This document shows positions 26,734-36,350 of a DNA stretch of 64,000 bases, piece after piece (within the stretch, counting starts at the first letter, position 1; each line of letters opens with the position of its first letter). The translations under genes and the position numbers were made by a program. The stretch comes from an uncultured Pelagibacteraceae bacterium. GTDB lineage: Bacteria; Pseudomonadota; Alphaproteobacteria; Pelagibacterales; Pelagibacteraceae. A model generated the notes under the pieces. It was not told where the DNA came from and made no database searches. It worked only from the letters and a program-made list of their open reading frames with translations. The stretch spans positions 80,284 through 144,283 of the forward strand of contig CACNSS010000002.1 of assembly GCA_902623215.1 (NCBI GenBank), in the 5' to 3' direction.

Positions 26734-28817
26734 TTATTTTTTCTGTTCTCAACCAAACTATTAACAACATTTGGATCTGCTAAAGTGGTGGTATCACCTA
26801 ATTGCCCGTGTTCATTGGCCGCGATTTTTCTTAAAATTCTTCTCATAATTTTACCCGATCTAGTTTTCGGTAAACCTGGAGTAAATTGTATAAGATCAGG
26901 TGTTGCTAATGGACCAATTTGTTTTCTTACCCATAGTTTTAACTCCCTTTCAAGATCACCCGTTTCAGTCTCTCCAGCATTAAGTGTAACATAACAATAA
27001 AGTCCATTACCCTTTATGTCATGAGGATAACCAACAACGGCTGCCTCAGCAACTTTTGGATGTGCAACAAAAGCACTTTCAATTTCCGCCGTTCCAAGAT
27101 TGTGACCTGATACAATAATGACATCATCCACTCTCCCAGTTATCCAATAATAACCATCTTTATCTCTACGACATCCATCTCCAGTAAAGTATTTGCCTTC
27201 GAATTGAGAAAAGTAAGTGTCAATAAATCTTTGATGATCCCCATAAACTGTTCTCATTTGTCCTGGCCAAGATTGAGAAATGCAAAGTCTACCTTCTCCT
27301 GCTCCTTTTATTTCTTTTCCATCTTTGTCCACTAAGCATGGTTTTATTCCGTAAAAAGGTTTAGTGGCAGAACCAGGTTTAAGTGGAATAGCTCCTGTTT
27401 GAGGGGCGATAAGTATTCCTCCCGTTTCTGTTTGCCACCAAGTGTCAACAATTGGACATTTTGAGTTTCCAACAGTTTTGTAGTACCACAACCACGCTTC
27501 TGGGTTAATTGGTTCCCCAACAGTACCCAATAATTTTAGGGATTTTCTTGATGTTTTATTTACTGGATCACTACCTTCTCTCATCAATGCTCTAATAGCG
27601 GTCGGTGCTGTGTAAAATGTATTTACTTTGTACTTATCTACTATTTGCCACCATCGAGAGCTGTCAGGGTAATTAGGTATACCTTCAAACATTATAGTTG
27701 TTGCACCATTAGAAAGTGGTCCATATATAATATAACTATGTCCAGTAACCCATCCAATATCTGCCGTGCACCAATAAATATCTTTGGGTTTGTAGTTAAA
27801 TATATATTGGTGAGTCATTGATGCATAGACCATGTATCCGCCAGTTGTATGCAAAACACCTTTGGGTTTTCCAGTTGAACCTGAAGTATAAAGTATAAAC
27901 AGTGGATCTTCCGCATTCATCTCCTCAGGTTCGCAGTGGGCCGGAACATCCTTGATTAAATCGTGATACCAAACGTCTCTGTCATCATCCCAAAATACGT
28001 AATTTCCAGTTCTTTTAACAACAATACACTTTTTAATATTTGGACAGTTTGTTAATGCCTCATCAGTGGTAGCCTTTAGAGGTATTTTTTTTCCTCCTCT
28101 GACACCTTCGTCCGCAGTAATTATATACTCTGACTCACAATCGTTAACTCTTCCCGAAATAGATTCAGCTGAAAACCCTCCAAATATAATAGAATGAATT
28201 GCACCAATCCTTGCACAAGCTAGCATTAAAATTGCTAACTCTGGTATCATAGTCAAATAAATTGTAACTCGATCTCCTTTTTTAATTCCAAGTTTTTTTA
28301 ATCCATTTGCAGCTTTTGATACTTTTTGATGTAATTGTTTGTAAGAAATTTTTTGACTGTCTTTAGGATCATCACCAACCCAAATGATAGCAGTCTTATC
28401 TTTTTTATCCTTTAAATGTCTATCAATACAGTTTGCTGATGCATTTAAAGTTCCGTCCTCAAACCATTTAATTCTAACATCATCTTTACTATATTTAACA
28501 TCTTTAATCTTCTTGTAGGGTTTTATCCAAGTAATTCTTTTTCCTTCTTTTTTCCAGAAGGCGTTATTATTTTTAATTGAGTCATTATACTTCTTTAGGT
28601 ATTGAGCTTTATTTGCGAGACTAGCTTTAATCCATTCAGGTTTAGTTTTTATTATTAATTCAGAAACTGATGAGCTTTCTTTTTTATTTTGTTTTTTCTT
28701 AATAGATAAAGTATTTCTTTTAACTACTTTCTTATTTTTAAGACCTTTTTTTTTGACTTTTCTTTTAGTTCTTTTTTTAATTTTTTTTCTAATTTTAGAT
28801 TTTTTTTTTTTAGGCAT
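26730..28817 (-). CDS. acs: Acetyl-CoA synthetase with a poly-lysine N-terminal tail
   Basis: Acs activates acetate to acetyl-CoA through acetyl-AMP. The core shows the adenylation motif [11 protein letters not shown] (310-320), [28 protein letters not shown] and the acetylation-controlled lysine in [11 protein letters not shown] near the end. The first 46 residues are unusual: 27 are lysine or arginine, and the normal Acs sequence starts only around residue 58. No other start codon exists between M1 and the core, so the tail is probably translated. It is co-oriented with tsaD and the EVE gene. Confidence 0.95.
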   Translation of the reverse strand: MPKKKKSKIRKKIKKRTKRKVKKKGLKNKKVVKRNTLSIKKKQNKKESSSVSELIIKTKPEWIKASLANKAQYLKKYNDSIKNNNAFWKKEGKRITWIKPYKKIKDVKYSKDDVRIKWFEDGTLNASANCIDRHLKDKKDKTAIIWVGDDPKDSQKISYKQLHQKVSKAANGLKKLGIKKGDRVTIYLTMIPELAILMLACARIGAIHSIIFGGFSAESISGRVNDCESEYIITADEGVRGGKKIPLKATTDEALTNCPNIKKCIVVKRTGNYVFWDDDRDVWYHDLIKDVPAHCEPEEMNAEDPLFILYTSGSTGKPKGVLHTTGGYMVYASMTHQYIFNYKPKDIYWCTADIGWVTGHSYIIYGPLSNGATTIMFEGIPNYPDSSRWWQIVDKYKVNTFYTAPTAIRALMREGSDPVNKTSRKSLKLLGTVGEPINPEAWLWYYKTVGNSKCPIVDTWWQTETGGILIAPQTGAIPLKPGSATKPFYGIKPCLVDKDGKEIKGAGEGRLCISQSWPGQMRTVYGDHQRFIDTYFSQFEGKYFTGDGCRRDKDGYYWITGRVDDVIIVSGHNLGTAEIESAFVAHPKVAEAAVVGYPHDIKGNGLYCYVTLNAGETETGDLERELKLWVRKQIGPLATPDLIQFTPGLPKTRSGKIMRRILRKIAANEHGQLGDTTTLADPNVVNSLVENRKNN

Positions 28818-28833
28818 AAGTTAAATTTTATAG

Positions 28834-29247
28834 TTAAATTTTACTCATCTTATTCAAGATTTTCCAGCTTTTAGAGTCTATTGGCATAACCGAAAGTCTA
28901 CTTTGTCTTATTAATGATAAATGGCCTAATTCCTTGTTTTTTTTAATAGTTTCTAATGAAACTGGTGTTTTAAGTTTTTTTATGAATTTAACTGTTACGG
29001 CTACAAAACGACCAGTTTTGTCAGTTTTATCCAAATAAGCTTCTTTAATAACCTCAACAATGCCAACAATTTCTTTTCCAATATTTGAATGGTAGAAAAA
29101 ACATTGATCTCCAGTTCTCATATTTTTTAAATTTTTTGAGGCTTGATAATTTCTAACACCATCCCAAGGGGCTCCTTTTTTTCCAGCTTTTTTTTGTTGA
29201 TCAATCGACCAAACATCTGGTTCAGATTTAAGCAACCAATAACTCAT
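28834..29247 (-). CDS. EVE-domain protein
   Basis: A 137-residue EVE (PUA-like) protein: WLLKSEPDVWSID at 3-15, GAPWDGVRNYQASKNLKNM, DQCFFYHSN and VGIVEVIKEAYLD are the family marks. EVE domains are thought to bind modified bases in nucleic acids. The gene overlaps the tsaD stop by one base (TAATG) and sits 16 bases before acs. The link to tsaD suggests an RNA-modification context, but that is inference. Confidence 0.92.
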   Translation of the reverse strand: MSYWLLKSEPDVWSIDQQKKAGKKGAPWDGVRNYQASKNLKNMRTGDQCFFYHSNIGKEIVGIVEVIKEAYLDKTDKTGRFVAVTVKFIKKLKTPVSLETIKKNKELGHLSLIRQSRLSVMPIDSKSWKILNKMSKI

Positions 29248-30320
29248 TATAATTGGACACCAGCTCCTTTAAGAAATGCTGCATCTTCATCTAATGGCCA
29301 TCTAGGTTTTGCGGGATGGTCTAAATCACTAAATAATTTTAGTTTAAATTTTTCTAAACCAACCATGGCAATCATTGCCGCGTTATCACCACAGAATTCT
29401 ATTGGGGGAAAAATACTTTTGTAATTTTTTTCTTCACATAATTTCGTTAACATCGCTCTTATTTTTTTATTCGCAGCTACACCACCAGCAACCACAAATT
29501 TTTTTTCTTTTGGGCTATTTGTTTTTTCAAACTCATTAAAAGCAACAATTGTTTTCTTATACAAAATTTCTTCAATCGTTTTTTGAAAAGAAGCTGCAAG
29601 ATCAAATTTCTCTTGATCATTTTTAATTGTTTTGGATATTTTAAGCACAGCAGTTTTTAATCCTGCAAAAGATAAATTGCATCCACCTTTATTTATAATT
29701 GGTTTGGGCAATTTGAATTTTTCTGGATTCCCTTTCTCAGCCAAAACTTCGATTTGACGTCCTCCTGGAAAATCTATTTCTAAAAGTTTCGCAGTTTTAT
29801 CAAATGCTTCTCCTAAAGCATCATCGATTGTCGTACCCAATCGTTTATATTTACCAATAGATTGCACACTTAAATATTGAGAATGTCCTCCCGAAATCAG
29901 TAAGAGCAGATATGGGTAGTCTAGTTTAGAATTTAATTTTGGGCTCAAGGCGTGTCCCTCAAGATGATTGACAGCAATAAATGGTTTGTTTGTTGTAAGT
30001 GCAAAAGTTTTTCCAAAGCTTAACCCGACTGATAGACATACGATCAGACCAGGCCCTGCTGTAGAAGCTATAGCGTCAATTTCATCGATTTTTTTTCCAC
30101 TTTTATCAATAGCTTTTTTTACAATCCAATCTATTTTTTCGATGTGTGATCTTGCTGCTAATTCAGGAACTACTCCTCCAAATTCTTTATGAACATCTTC
30201 TTGACTGGAAACAATGTTAGATAAAACAACTGGTATCCCTTGATCATTTTCAGTAACTAAAGATGCTGCTGTCTCATCGCAACTTGATTCTATTCCAAGA
30301 ATTAGGGGTTTTTTGCTCAT
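29247..30320 (-). CDS. tsaD: tRNA N6-threonylcarbamoyladenosine transferase
   Basis: TsaD moves the threonylcarbamoyl group to A37 of ANN-decoding tRNAs. The ASKHA fold starts LGIESSCDETAAS (8-20). The metal-binding histidines are H119 and H123 in NHLEGHALSP; SGGHS and the C-terminal CGDNAAMIA are also present. Length 357 is normal. It lies divergent to hemC with a 55-base shared promoter region, as in other alphaproteobacteria. Confidence 0.97.
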   Translation of the reverse strand: MSKKPLILGIESSCDETAASLVTENDQGIPVVLSNIVSSQEDVHKEFGGVVPELAARSHIEKIDWIVKKAIDKSGKKIDEIDAIASTAGPGLIVCLSVGLSFGKTFALTTNKPFIAVNHLEGHALSPKLNSKLDYPYLLLLISGGHSQYLSVQSIGKYKRLGTTIDDALGEAFDKTAKLLEIDFPGGRQIEVLAEKGNPEKFKLPKPIINKGGCNLSFAGLKTAVLKISKTIKNDQEKFDLAASFQKTIEEILYKKTIVAFNEFEKTNSPKEKKFVVAGGVAANKKIRAMLTKLCEEKNYKSIFPPIEFCGDNAAMIAMVGLEKFKLKLFSDLDHPAKPRWPLDEDAAFLKGAGVQL

Positions 30321-30375
30321 TCAAATAAGTTTTAATAATTGTACAATCTCAATACAAGTAAGAAATATATTTTTT

Positions 30376-31293
30376 ATGAAAAAAAAAATAACAATTGGTT
30401 CAAGAGGAAGCAAGCTAGCTATACTTTATGCACAAAAAGTGAAAGATCAGATTATTAAAAGTGCTAGTTTTAAGGAGGATGAGATTTTTATAAAGTCAAT
30501 ATCAACAAAAGGTGATCAGGTAAAAGACATAAGATTATCTGAAGTTGGTGGCAAAGGTTTGTTTTCTAGTGAAATTGAAAAACAACTTCTAAAAAAAGAA
30601 ATTGATATTGCTGTCCATGCTCTTAAAGACATGCCAGTAAACGAAACTAAAGGGCTTATAACTGACTCATTTCTTGAAAGAAATGATCCACGGGAAACTC
30701 TTATAACATTTAATAAAAAAAAAATTAAAGACTTAGATGTTAATTCTATAATTGGAACTTCTTCTTATCGTAGAGAGTTTCAAATAAAAAAAAAAAGACC
30801 TGATCTTAATTGTAAACTCATAAGAGGAAACGTAGATACAAGAATCAAAAAGTTAAAAGATGGACTTTATGACGGAATACTTTTATCTAGTGCCGGAATG
30901 AAATTTTTAAAACTTGATGAGCATATTACAGAAACTTTTGAAACTGAAGAAATTATACCTAGCGCTGGACAAGGAATTATTGCTATTCAGTGTAGAGAAA
31001 AAGATCATGGAGTTATCTCAATCTTAAAAAAAATTAATCATGATCAAACTTACTTAAGAGCACATACTGAAAGAAATGTTTTAAAAGTTTTAGAGGGTGA
31101 TTGTGAAACTGCAGTTGGTGTTCACTCTAAAATAGAAGGTGACCAGCTAACTGTAGAGGCTGAGCTTTTTTCTTTAGACGGATCGGAGAGATACTATGAA
31201 AAAAAAATTGTTGAAAAATCAAAGTTTAGAGAGATTGGTGAAGAGATCGGTGAAACTCTAAAAAAAAAATCTAATAATTCTTATAAGAGATGA
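30376..31293 (+). CDS. hemC: Porphobilinogen deaminase (hydroxymethylbilane synthase)
   Basis: HemC polymerises four porphobilinogens to hydroxymethylbilane. The start at 30376 gives 305 residues opening MKKKITIGSRGSKLA; a longer in-frame start at 30313 adds residues unlike the family and runs into the tsaD start region. ALKDMP (with the catalytic-region aspartate), GTSSYRRE, LIRGNVDTRI and the dipyrromethane-bearing cysteine in EGDCETAVG are all present. Followed by hemD after one base. Confidence 0.96.
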   Translation: MKKKITIGSRGSKLAILYAQKVKDQIIKSASFKEDEIFIKSISTKGDQVKDIRLSEVGGKGLFSSEIEKQLLKKEIDIAVHALKDMPVNETKGLITDSFLERNDPRETLITFNKKKIKDLDVNSIIGTSSYRREFQIKKKRPDLNCKLIRGNVDTRIKKLKDGLYDGILLSSAGMKFLKLDEHITETFETEEIIPSAGQGIIAIQCREKDHGVISILKKINHDQTYLRAHTERNVLKVLEGDCETAVGVHSKIEGDQLTVEAELFSLDGSERYYEKKIVEKSKFREIGEEIGETLKKKSNNSYKR

Positions 31294-31294
31294 T

Positions 31295-31993
31295 ATGCAT
31301 ATTTTGTTGACTAGACCTTTGGAAGATTGCTCAGCACTAGCTTTGAAGTTTCAGTCGTTAGGTTATAAAATATCTCATCTTCCTTTACTTAAGATTGAAA
31401 AAATTAATTATGATAAAATTAATTTTTCTGAATTTGGAGGAATAATTTTTACTAGTGCAAACGCTGTTAAGTATCTAGATTTAAAGAATATAGATAAAAA
31501 AGTTAAGTGCTTTTGTGTTGGAAATGTAACAGAAAAAAAAGCTCGTGATTTAGGTTTTCAAAATACAGTTGCTGCAGAGGGAAATGTTTCAAATTTAAAA
31601 GAATTAATTTTAAGAACATGCGATACTGAAAATAAAAAACTTATTTATGTCAGTGGTGAAACTGTATCTGTTGACTTAGATCACCAGTTAGCTTCAGAGG
31701 GTTTTGCTGTAAAAAGAATTATTAATTATAGAGCAAAATATAATCAAAAATTTGATGACGAGTTTATAATTAAATTGAGAGAAAATATACCTGACATAGT
31801 TTATGTTTATTCACAAAATAGTGCTTCAAGTTTTCTTAATTTTATAAAGATATATCAAATGGAGACTTTATGGATGAATACAAATTTGATGTGTATTGGT
31901 GAGAAAACCTCATCTATATTGAATGAAATTAAATGGAAAAAAATATTTCTTTTTAATCCTGGAGAAGAGGAGTTTTTGTTATATAAAATTTAA
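31295..31993 (+). CDS. hemD: Uroporphyrinogen-III synthase
   Basis: HemD closes and inverts ring D of hydroxymethylbilane to make uroporphyrinogen III, the substrate of HemE at 1.7-2.7 kb. This family is poorly conserved. Here ILLTRPLEDC at 3-12, GGIIFTSANAVKYL, CVGNVTEKKARDLGF and DIVYVYSQNSASSF are recognisable. The call is supported by its place one base after hemC. Length 232 is normal. Confidence 0.9.
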   Translation: MHILLTRPLEDCSALALKFQSLGYKISHLPLLKIEKINYDKINFSEFGGIIFTSANAVKYLDLKNIDKKVKCFCVGNVTEKKARDLGFQNTVAAEGNVSNLKELILRTCDTENKKLIYVSGETVSVDLDHQLASEGFAVKRIINYRAKYNQKFDDEFIIKLRENIPDIVYVYSQNSASSFLNFIKIYQMETLWMNTNLMCIGEKTSSILNEIKWKKIFLFNPGEEEFLLYKI

Positions 31994-31995
31994 TT

Positions 31996-33081
31996 ATGGA
32001 TTTAATAAATAATTTTTCAGAAATTTTTTTATCAGTTTGGGATAAAGGGATTTTAGGTGTTGATATTTTTCAAATATTAATTGGGTTAGGAATTTTTTTA
32101 ATCTTTTTAATTTTTAGGGGCATTTTGAGTAAACTAATAATAAAAAAATTAGAAATAATTTCAAAAAGAACTACTAATAAATTAGATGACACTTTTGTAA
32201 ACGCGCTTGAAGGACCAGCAAGATTTTTACCAATAGTCTTAGGATTTTTTATTGCAAGTTACTATATGACTTTTTCTGCTGAAAGCAGAGATATTGTTGA
32301 TACAATAAACAGGACTTTAATAACGATCTTAATTTTTTGGGTAATGCATCAAATTATTGAGCCCATTTCGTATGTTCTAAGCGGTCTTGATAAACTTTTG
32401 ACCAGGGAGTTAATTGGATGGATTATTAAATCATTAAAAATTTTAATTTTTATTTTAGGTTTAGCTGCTGTTTTAGAATTATGGGGTATTAAAATCGGTC
32501 CCATTATCGCGGGTTTAGGTTTATTTGGTGTGGCTGTGGCTTTAGGTGCTCAAGATTTATTTAAAAATTTAATATCAGGCATTTTAGTTCTTGTTGAAAA
32601 AAGATTTAAAATAGGAGATTGGATTTTAGTTGATGGAATAATAGAGGGCATAGTTGAAAAAATTGGTTTTAGATCTACGACTATTAGAAAATTTGATAAA
32701 TCTTTAGCAATAATTCCTAATTTTCAGTTTGCAGAAAATGCGGTTATTAATGTAAGTGAAACTTCAAACTGGTTGATAAGTTGGATTATTACTCTTCAAT
32801 ACGACACAACAGTTGACCAGTTAAAAACCATAAGAGATCAAATAGAAAACCATATCAATAAAAGTGATGACTTTAAGCAAAGTATTGGTGTTGCAGTTAG
32901 AGTTGATAAATTTTCAGATAGTTCGATAGATATGTATGTTCGTTGTTTTACAAAAACTAGCAGCTGGAATGATTGGTTGTCCGTAAAAGAGCGTTTAGCA
33001 ATAGAAATAAAACAAATCGTTGAAAGCAACAAAGCTTCTTTCGCATTTCCAAGTCAGTCGATTTATGTTGAAAAGAAATGA
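31996..33081 (+). CDS. Mechanosensitive channel, MscS family
   Basis: A 361-residue protein with about five membrane helices and the MscS core: the pore helix region GLGLFGVAVALGAQDLFKNLISGILVLVEKRF is split by the usual glycines and alanines, then the beta-domain segment KIGDWILVDGIIEGIVEKIGFRST. It opens under membrane tension to release solutes on hypo-osmotic shock. It starts two bases after hemD and overlaps the YggT gene by four. Confidence 0.93.
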   Translation: MDLINNFSEIFLSVWDKGILGVDIFQILIGLGIFLIFLIFRGILSKLIIKKLEIISKRTTNKLDDTFVNALEGPARFLPIVLGFFIASYYMTFSAESRDIVDTINRTLITILIFWVMHQIIEPISYVLSGLDKLLTRELIGWIIKSLKILIFILGLAAVLELWGIKIGPIIAGLGLFGVAVALGAQDLFKNLISGILVLVEKRFKIGDWILVDGIIEGIVEKIGFRSTTIRKFDKSLAIIPNFQFAENAVINVSETSNWLISWIITLQYDTTVDQLKTIRDQIENHINKSDDFKQSIGVAVRVDKFSDSSIDMYVRCFTKTSSWNDWLSVKERLAIEIKQIVESNKASFAFPSQSIYVEKK

Positions 33082-33368
33082 TAGCTATTTTTTATTTAGT
33101 CTTACAGATCTTAAAACTCTATTCATATGTTGTAATTGCAAATGTAATAATAAGTTGGCTAGTTGCTTTTAATATTCTAAATACCCAAAATAGATTTGTT
33201 TATTTAGTTTTAGACTTTACTTATCGATTAACTGATCCAATTTTAAATAAGATAAGACGTTTTTTGCCAAATTTAGGTGCTTTGGATATTTCACCTATAA
33301 TTTTACTTCTATTGATTTGGTTTATAGAAATGTGTATGAAGCTTTACGTTGCACCAATGATATTTTGA
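33078..33368 (+). CDS. YggT-family membrane protein
   Basis: A 96-residue protein with two hydrophobic segments of the YggT type: IISWLVAFNILNT, then the linker YRLTDPILNKIRRFLPNLGALDISPI, which is the family signature (L-D-P-x-L-x-x-x-R-x-x-x-P---G-x-D-x-S-P). In other bacteria YggT-like proteins are linked to osmotic balance or division, and the neighbour here is an MscS channel. ATGA overlap with mscS. Confidence 0.92.
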   Translation: MIAIFYLVLQILKLYSYVVIANVIISWLVAFNILNTQNRFVYLVLDFTYRLTDPILNKIRRFLPNLGALDISPIILLLLIWFIEMCMKLYVAPMIF

Positions 33369-33375
33369 ATAAATT

Positions 33376-34221
33376 ATGATTTTAATTGATGGAAAAAAAG
33401 AAGCTGCATTATTAAGAGAAAAGCTCAAAAAAGAAGTCTCTGAACTTAAATCAAAATATAATAAAGTTCCTGGTCTGTCTGTAATCTTAATTGGAGATTT
33501 AACTCCAAGTCAAATTTATGTAAGAAATAAAGAAAAATCAGCAAATGAGGTTGGACTAAAGTCCGAAGTAATAAAATATCCCGATAGCGTGGAAGAAAAA
33601 GTAATTTTAGAAAAAATAAATGAATTAAATAATGATAAAAGTGTTTCTGGTATATTAGTACAATTACCTTTGCCAAAACATATAGATAAAAAGAAAGTTA
33701 TTGAAGCGATTGATCACACAAAAGATGTTGATGGATTTCACCCTATAAATGTCGGCAATCTTTCTTCTGGTTATGAAAGTTCAGTACCTTGTACTCCTCT
33801 AGGATGCTACTTATTAATTAAAAAATTTGAACCGAATTTAAGTGGTAAAAAAGCTGTTGTAATAGGTAGATCGAATTTAAATGGCAAACCAATGACACAA
33901 CTTCTTTTGAAAGAAAACTGCACTGTAACAATAACTCATTCAAAAACTAAAGATTTAAAAGCTGAATGCTTAGAGGCAGATATTGTTGTTGCTGCCGTCG
34001 GTATTCCTGAGTTGGTAAAAGGAGATTGGGTTAAAAAAGATGCAATTGTGATTGATGTAGGTATTAATAAAACTGAAAAGGGAATTGTTGGTGATGTTGC
34101 ATTTGATGAAGTTTCAAAAAATGCAAAAGCCCTTACGCCAGTTCCGGGTGGTGTTGGTCCAATGACAATTGCGTGTTTGCTTAAAAATACGATTGACTGT
34201 TTCAAAAGATCGCAAATTTAA
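33376..34221 (+). CDS. folD: Methylenetetrahydrofolate dehydrogenase / cyclohydrolase
   Basis: FolD interconverts methylene-, methenyl- and formyl-tetrahydrofolate using NADP. The 281-residue protein has YVRNKEKSANEVG with the catalytic lysine, ILVQLPLPKH, the DVDGFHP stretch, the Rossmann IGRSNLNGKP and the C-terminal TPVPGGVGPMT. It supplies formyl-THF for purine enzymes such as PurH. Seven bases after the YggT gene. Confidence 0.97.
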   Translation: MILIDGKKEAALLREKLKKEVSELKSKYNKVPGLSVILIGDLTPSQIYVRNKEKSANEVGLKSEVIKYPDSVEEKVILEKINELNNDKSVSGILVQLPLPKHIDKKKVIEAIDHTKDVDGFHPINVGNLSSGYESSVPCTPLGCYLLIKKFEPNLSGKKAVVIGRSNLNGKPMTQLLLKENCTVTITHSKTKDLKAECLEADIVVAAVGIPELVKGDWVKKDAIVIDVGINKTEKGIVGDVAFDEVSKNAKALTPVPGGVGPMTIACLLKNTIDCFKRSQI

Positions 34222-34258
34222 TATTTAAATCATTAAAAAATTTTTGGTAAACTAAGTT

Positions 34259-34462
34259 ATGAGAAAGCCCAAATACCCATATAGAATTTTGATTATTATG
34301 GCTATACTTACCATACCTCCGATTGGAGCAACTCAACTTGGTTGGTATCTATACGACCAACAAACTGGATTTGATTATGGTATGATTGTTGGAACTTTTT
34401 CAGTAATATTAGCAGCATGGCTTATGTACGAAAAAAATTGGAGAGAGGAAGATGAGGACTAA
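34259..34462 (+). CDS. Small membrane protein of unknown function
   Basis: A 67-residue protein with two predicted membrane helices (about 8-28 and 41-57) separated by YDQQTGFDYG and ending in the acidic NWREEDED. I do not recognise it. It lies 37 bases after folD and 3 bases before the SHOCT-domain gene, so the two small membrane proteins probably form a pair. Confidence 0.65.
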   Translation: MRKPKYPYRILIIMAILTIPPIGATQLGWYLYDQQTGFDYGMIVGTFSVILAAWLMYEKNWREEDED

Positions 34463-34465
34463 TTA

Positions 34466-34729
34466 ATGGAAAAAATTATCTTTCTTGGTTTGGTAATACC
34501 AATTTTTGGATTTGTTTTATATCTTGGCGCAACTGCAATAATGGATGGATTTAGTGCCAAAAGTGCAAATAAAATAAATGAAAATTCTGATAATGAAAAA
34601 ATTGATCCTCCTGTGGTTGATGAAGATAGTTTAAGTTATGAGCTTGAAAAATTAAATAAACTTTTAAAAGATGGAGTTTTAACCCAGGAAGAATTTGAGA
34701 AAGCAAAAAGAAAAATTTTAGACAACTAA
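34466..34729 (+). CDS. SHOCT-domain membrane protein
   Basis: An 87-residue protein: one N-terminal helix (residues 3-23), an acidic linker, and a C-terminal SHOCT motif (LEKLNKLLKDGVLTQEEFEKAKRKIL minus flanks, residues about 60-85). SHOCT is a short helical module often found at protein ends with an oligomerising role. Its stop overlaps the stop of the convergent hydrolase gene in CTAA (34726-34729). Confidence 0.8.
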   Translation: MEKIIFLGLVIPIFGFVLYLGATAIMDGFSAKSANKINENSDNEKIDPPVVDEDSLSYELEKLNKLLKDGVLTQEEFEKAKRKILDN

Positions 34730-35724
34730 TTGTAACTAAGTAATTTTTTAAGTGAGTCAAACTCACCAATTTTATAAATCAAAACATCCTCTTTTTTAAA
34801 ACCATACTTATTAGCGCTGGCTTTAAATCTTCTTGGAGGCTCCATTATAGGTTCTAAAGATAGAACGAAAGTTCCCCAATGCATGCCAATTACTTTCTTA
34901 CTTTTAAGATTTTGAGCAATTTCTAAAGCCTCCTCTGGGTTTGTGTGATAGATAGACTTATCTTTATAAGGCATAATCGGATAAAAATTGTAAGCACCAA
35001 TATTTATAAATGTTAAATCAATTGGACCATATTTTTGACCAATAGATTTATATATGTCTCCAATTCCTGTATCACAGGCAAATAAAATTTTTTTTCCGTC
35101 ATATTCAATTAAAAAATTTCCCCATAAAGTTTTATTGGTATCAGTTAGACTACGTTTTGACCAATGAACTGCGGGTAAAAATGTAACTTTCAATTTCTCA
35201 TTTACTTTTATTTCATCATACCAATCCATTTCATTAACATCTTTATATCTTCTGAAGTATTTCCCAAGTTTAAGAGGTAGTAAGACCTTTGCATCTTTAT
35301 ATGGAAACTTTCTAATGGTGTATGCATCTTGGTGGTCGTAGTGGTTATGAGTTAATAAAAATAAATCTATTTTTGGTATTTCATTTAGAGTAAGCGCTGG
35401 TTCTGTATATCTTTTTGGGCCAAATATAAGTGGCCCAGCGTTTTTAGAGAACACAGGGTCTGTGATTATTGTAGTTTGGCCAAGTTTTATTAAAAACGTT
35501 GCATGCCCAATCCAAGCCACATAATCATCTTCTTGATATTTCTTCAGATCTGATAAAACTTTTTTTTTTTTAATTACATGCTCTTTAGGAACTGTCATAT
35601 CTAGTTTCTTTTTTTCTTTATTAAAAATTTTGAAGGACCATCTAATATTAGGGTCAGCTTTTGGTGAACCCTCAGGATTTCTGAAACTACCGTCTACTAA
35701 ATGGTGATAAGGTTTTCTTTGCAC
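34726..35724 (-). CDS. Metallo-beta-lactamase-fold hydrolase, NAPE-PLD/RomA-like
   Basis: A 332-residue protein of the MBL superfamily. Zinc ligands are in THNHYDH (H126, H128, D130, H131), with further ligands at PAVHWSKR, FACDTGIGD and GMHWGTF. The N-terminal block FRNPEG and the WIGHATFLI strand are typical of the NAPE-phospholipase-D/RomA branch. The substrate, perhaps a phospholipid, is unproven. It is five bases downstream of the TesA-like gene. Confidence 0.87.
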   Translation of the reverse strand: MQRKPYHHLVDGSFRNPEGSPKADPNIRWSFKIFNKEKKKLDMTVPKEHVIKKKKVLSDLKKYQEDDYVAWIGHATFLIKLGQTTIITDPVFSKNAGPLIFGPKRYTEPALTLNEIPKIDLFLLTHNHYDHQDAYTIRKFPYKDAKVLLPLKLGKYFRRYKDVNEMDWYDEIKVNEKLKVTFLPAVHWSKRSLTDTNKTLWGNFLIEYDGKKILFACDTGIGDIYKSIGQKYGPIDLTFINIGAYNFYPIMPYKDKSIYHTNPEEALEIAQNLKSKKVIGMHWGTFVLSLEPIMEPPRRFKASANKYGFKKEDVLIYKIGEFDSLKKLLSYN

Positions 35725-35729
35725 TTTGA

Positions 35730-36350
35730 CTAATTTTTTTTATTTAGAGCTTTTATTATTATCTCTTCTAAGGTTGTACTAATTATTATTGTCCCCTTTT
35801 CGTTTGGATGTATGCCATCACTTTGATTAAATTCAGGCTTCATAGCTACCCCCTCTAGTAAAAAAGGAATAAGCTCAATTTTTAATTCTTTGGCTAAATT
35901 AGGAAAAATTTTGTCAAACTTTTTTTTATAAGTAAAACCATGTGAGGTTGGAGCAATCATTCCAGCTAAAATAATTTCAATATTTTTATCTTGAGCAATT
36001 TTTATGATTTTTTCTAAATTGCTTTTTGTTTCTTTTGGCTCGATACCTCTTAACATGTCATTGGCACCCAAACATAAAATTATTAGATCTATATCTGGCT
36101 CAGTTAAAGTCCAATCAGCTCTATTTAAACCACCTGAAGATGTGCTACCAGAAACACTGGCATCAACAATCTCAATATTATAACCCTTTGCTTCTAAATT
36201 CTCCTCTAAAACGACTGGTAAACTATCGGCATCAGATAAACCATAACCTGCCATCAAACTATCACCAAATAACACAACCTTTTCGAGTGCATATGCATTA
36301 ATGGTTAGTAGACATATAATAATTATTTTAATAATAAAACTTCTGTTCAT
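35730..36350 (-). CDS. tesA: SGNH/GDSL-type periplasmic esterase (TesA-like)
   Basis: I take the ATG at 36350, giving 206 residues that open with a signal peptide (MNRSFIIKIIIICLLTINAYA) followed at once by VVLFGDSLMAGYG, the GDSL block with the nucleophile serine. GANDML supplies the oxyanion residues and DGIHPNEKG the catalytic Asp-His. A longer in-frame reading to 36557 has no family match and runs antisense through the neighbouring ABC gene. TesA acts as thioesterase/lysophospholipase I. It is divergent from ybbA as in E. coli. Confidence 0.92.
   Translation of the reverse strand: MNRSFIIKIIIICLLTINAYALEKVVLFGDSLMAGYGLSDADSLPVVLEENLEAKGYNIEIVDASVSGSTSSGGLNRADWTLTEPDIDLIILCLGANDMLRGIEPKETKSNLEKIIKIAQDKNIEIILAGMIAPTSHGFTYKKKFDKIFPNLAKELKIELIPFLLEGVAMKPEFNQSDGIHPNEKGTIIISTTLEEIIIKALNKKN

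Noticed and set aside
30313..30375. Upstream ATG of hemC
   Set aside because: It would overlap the divergent tsaD start region and adds a hydrophobic stretch absent from HemC; MKKKITIGSRGS at 30376 is the family start.
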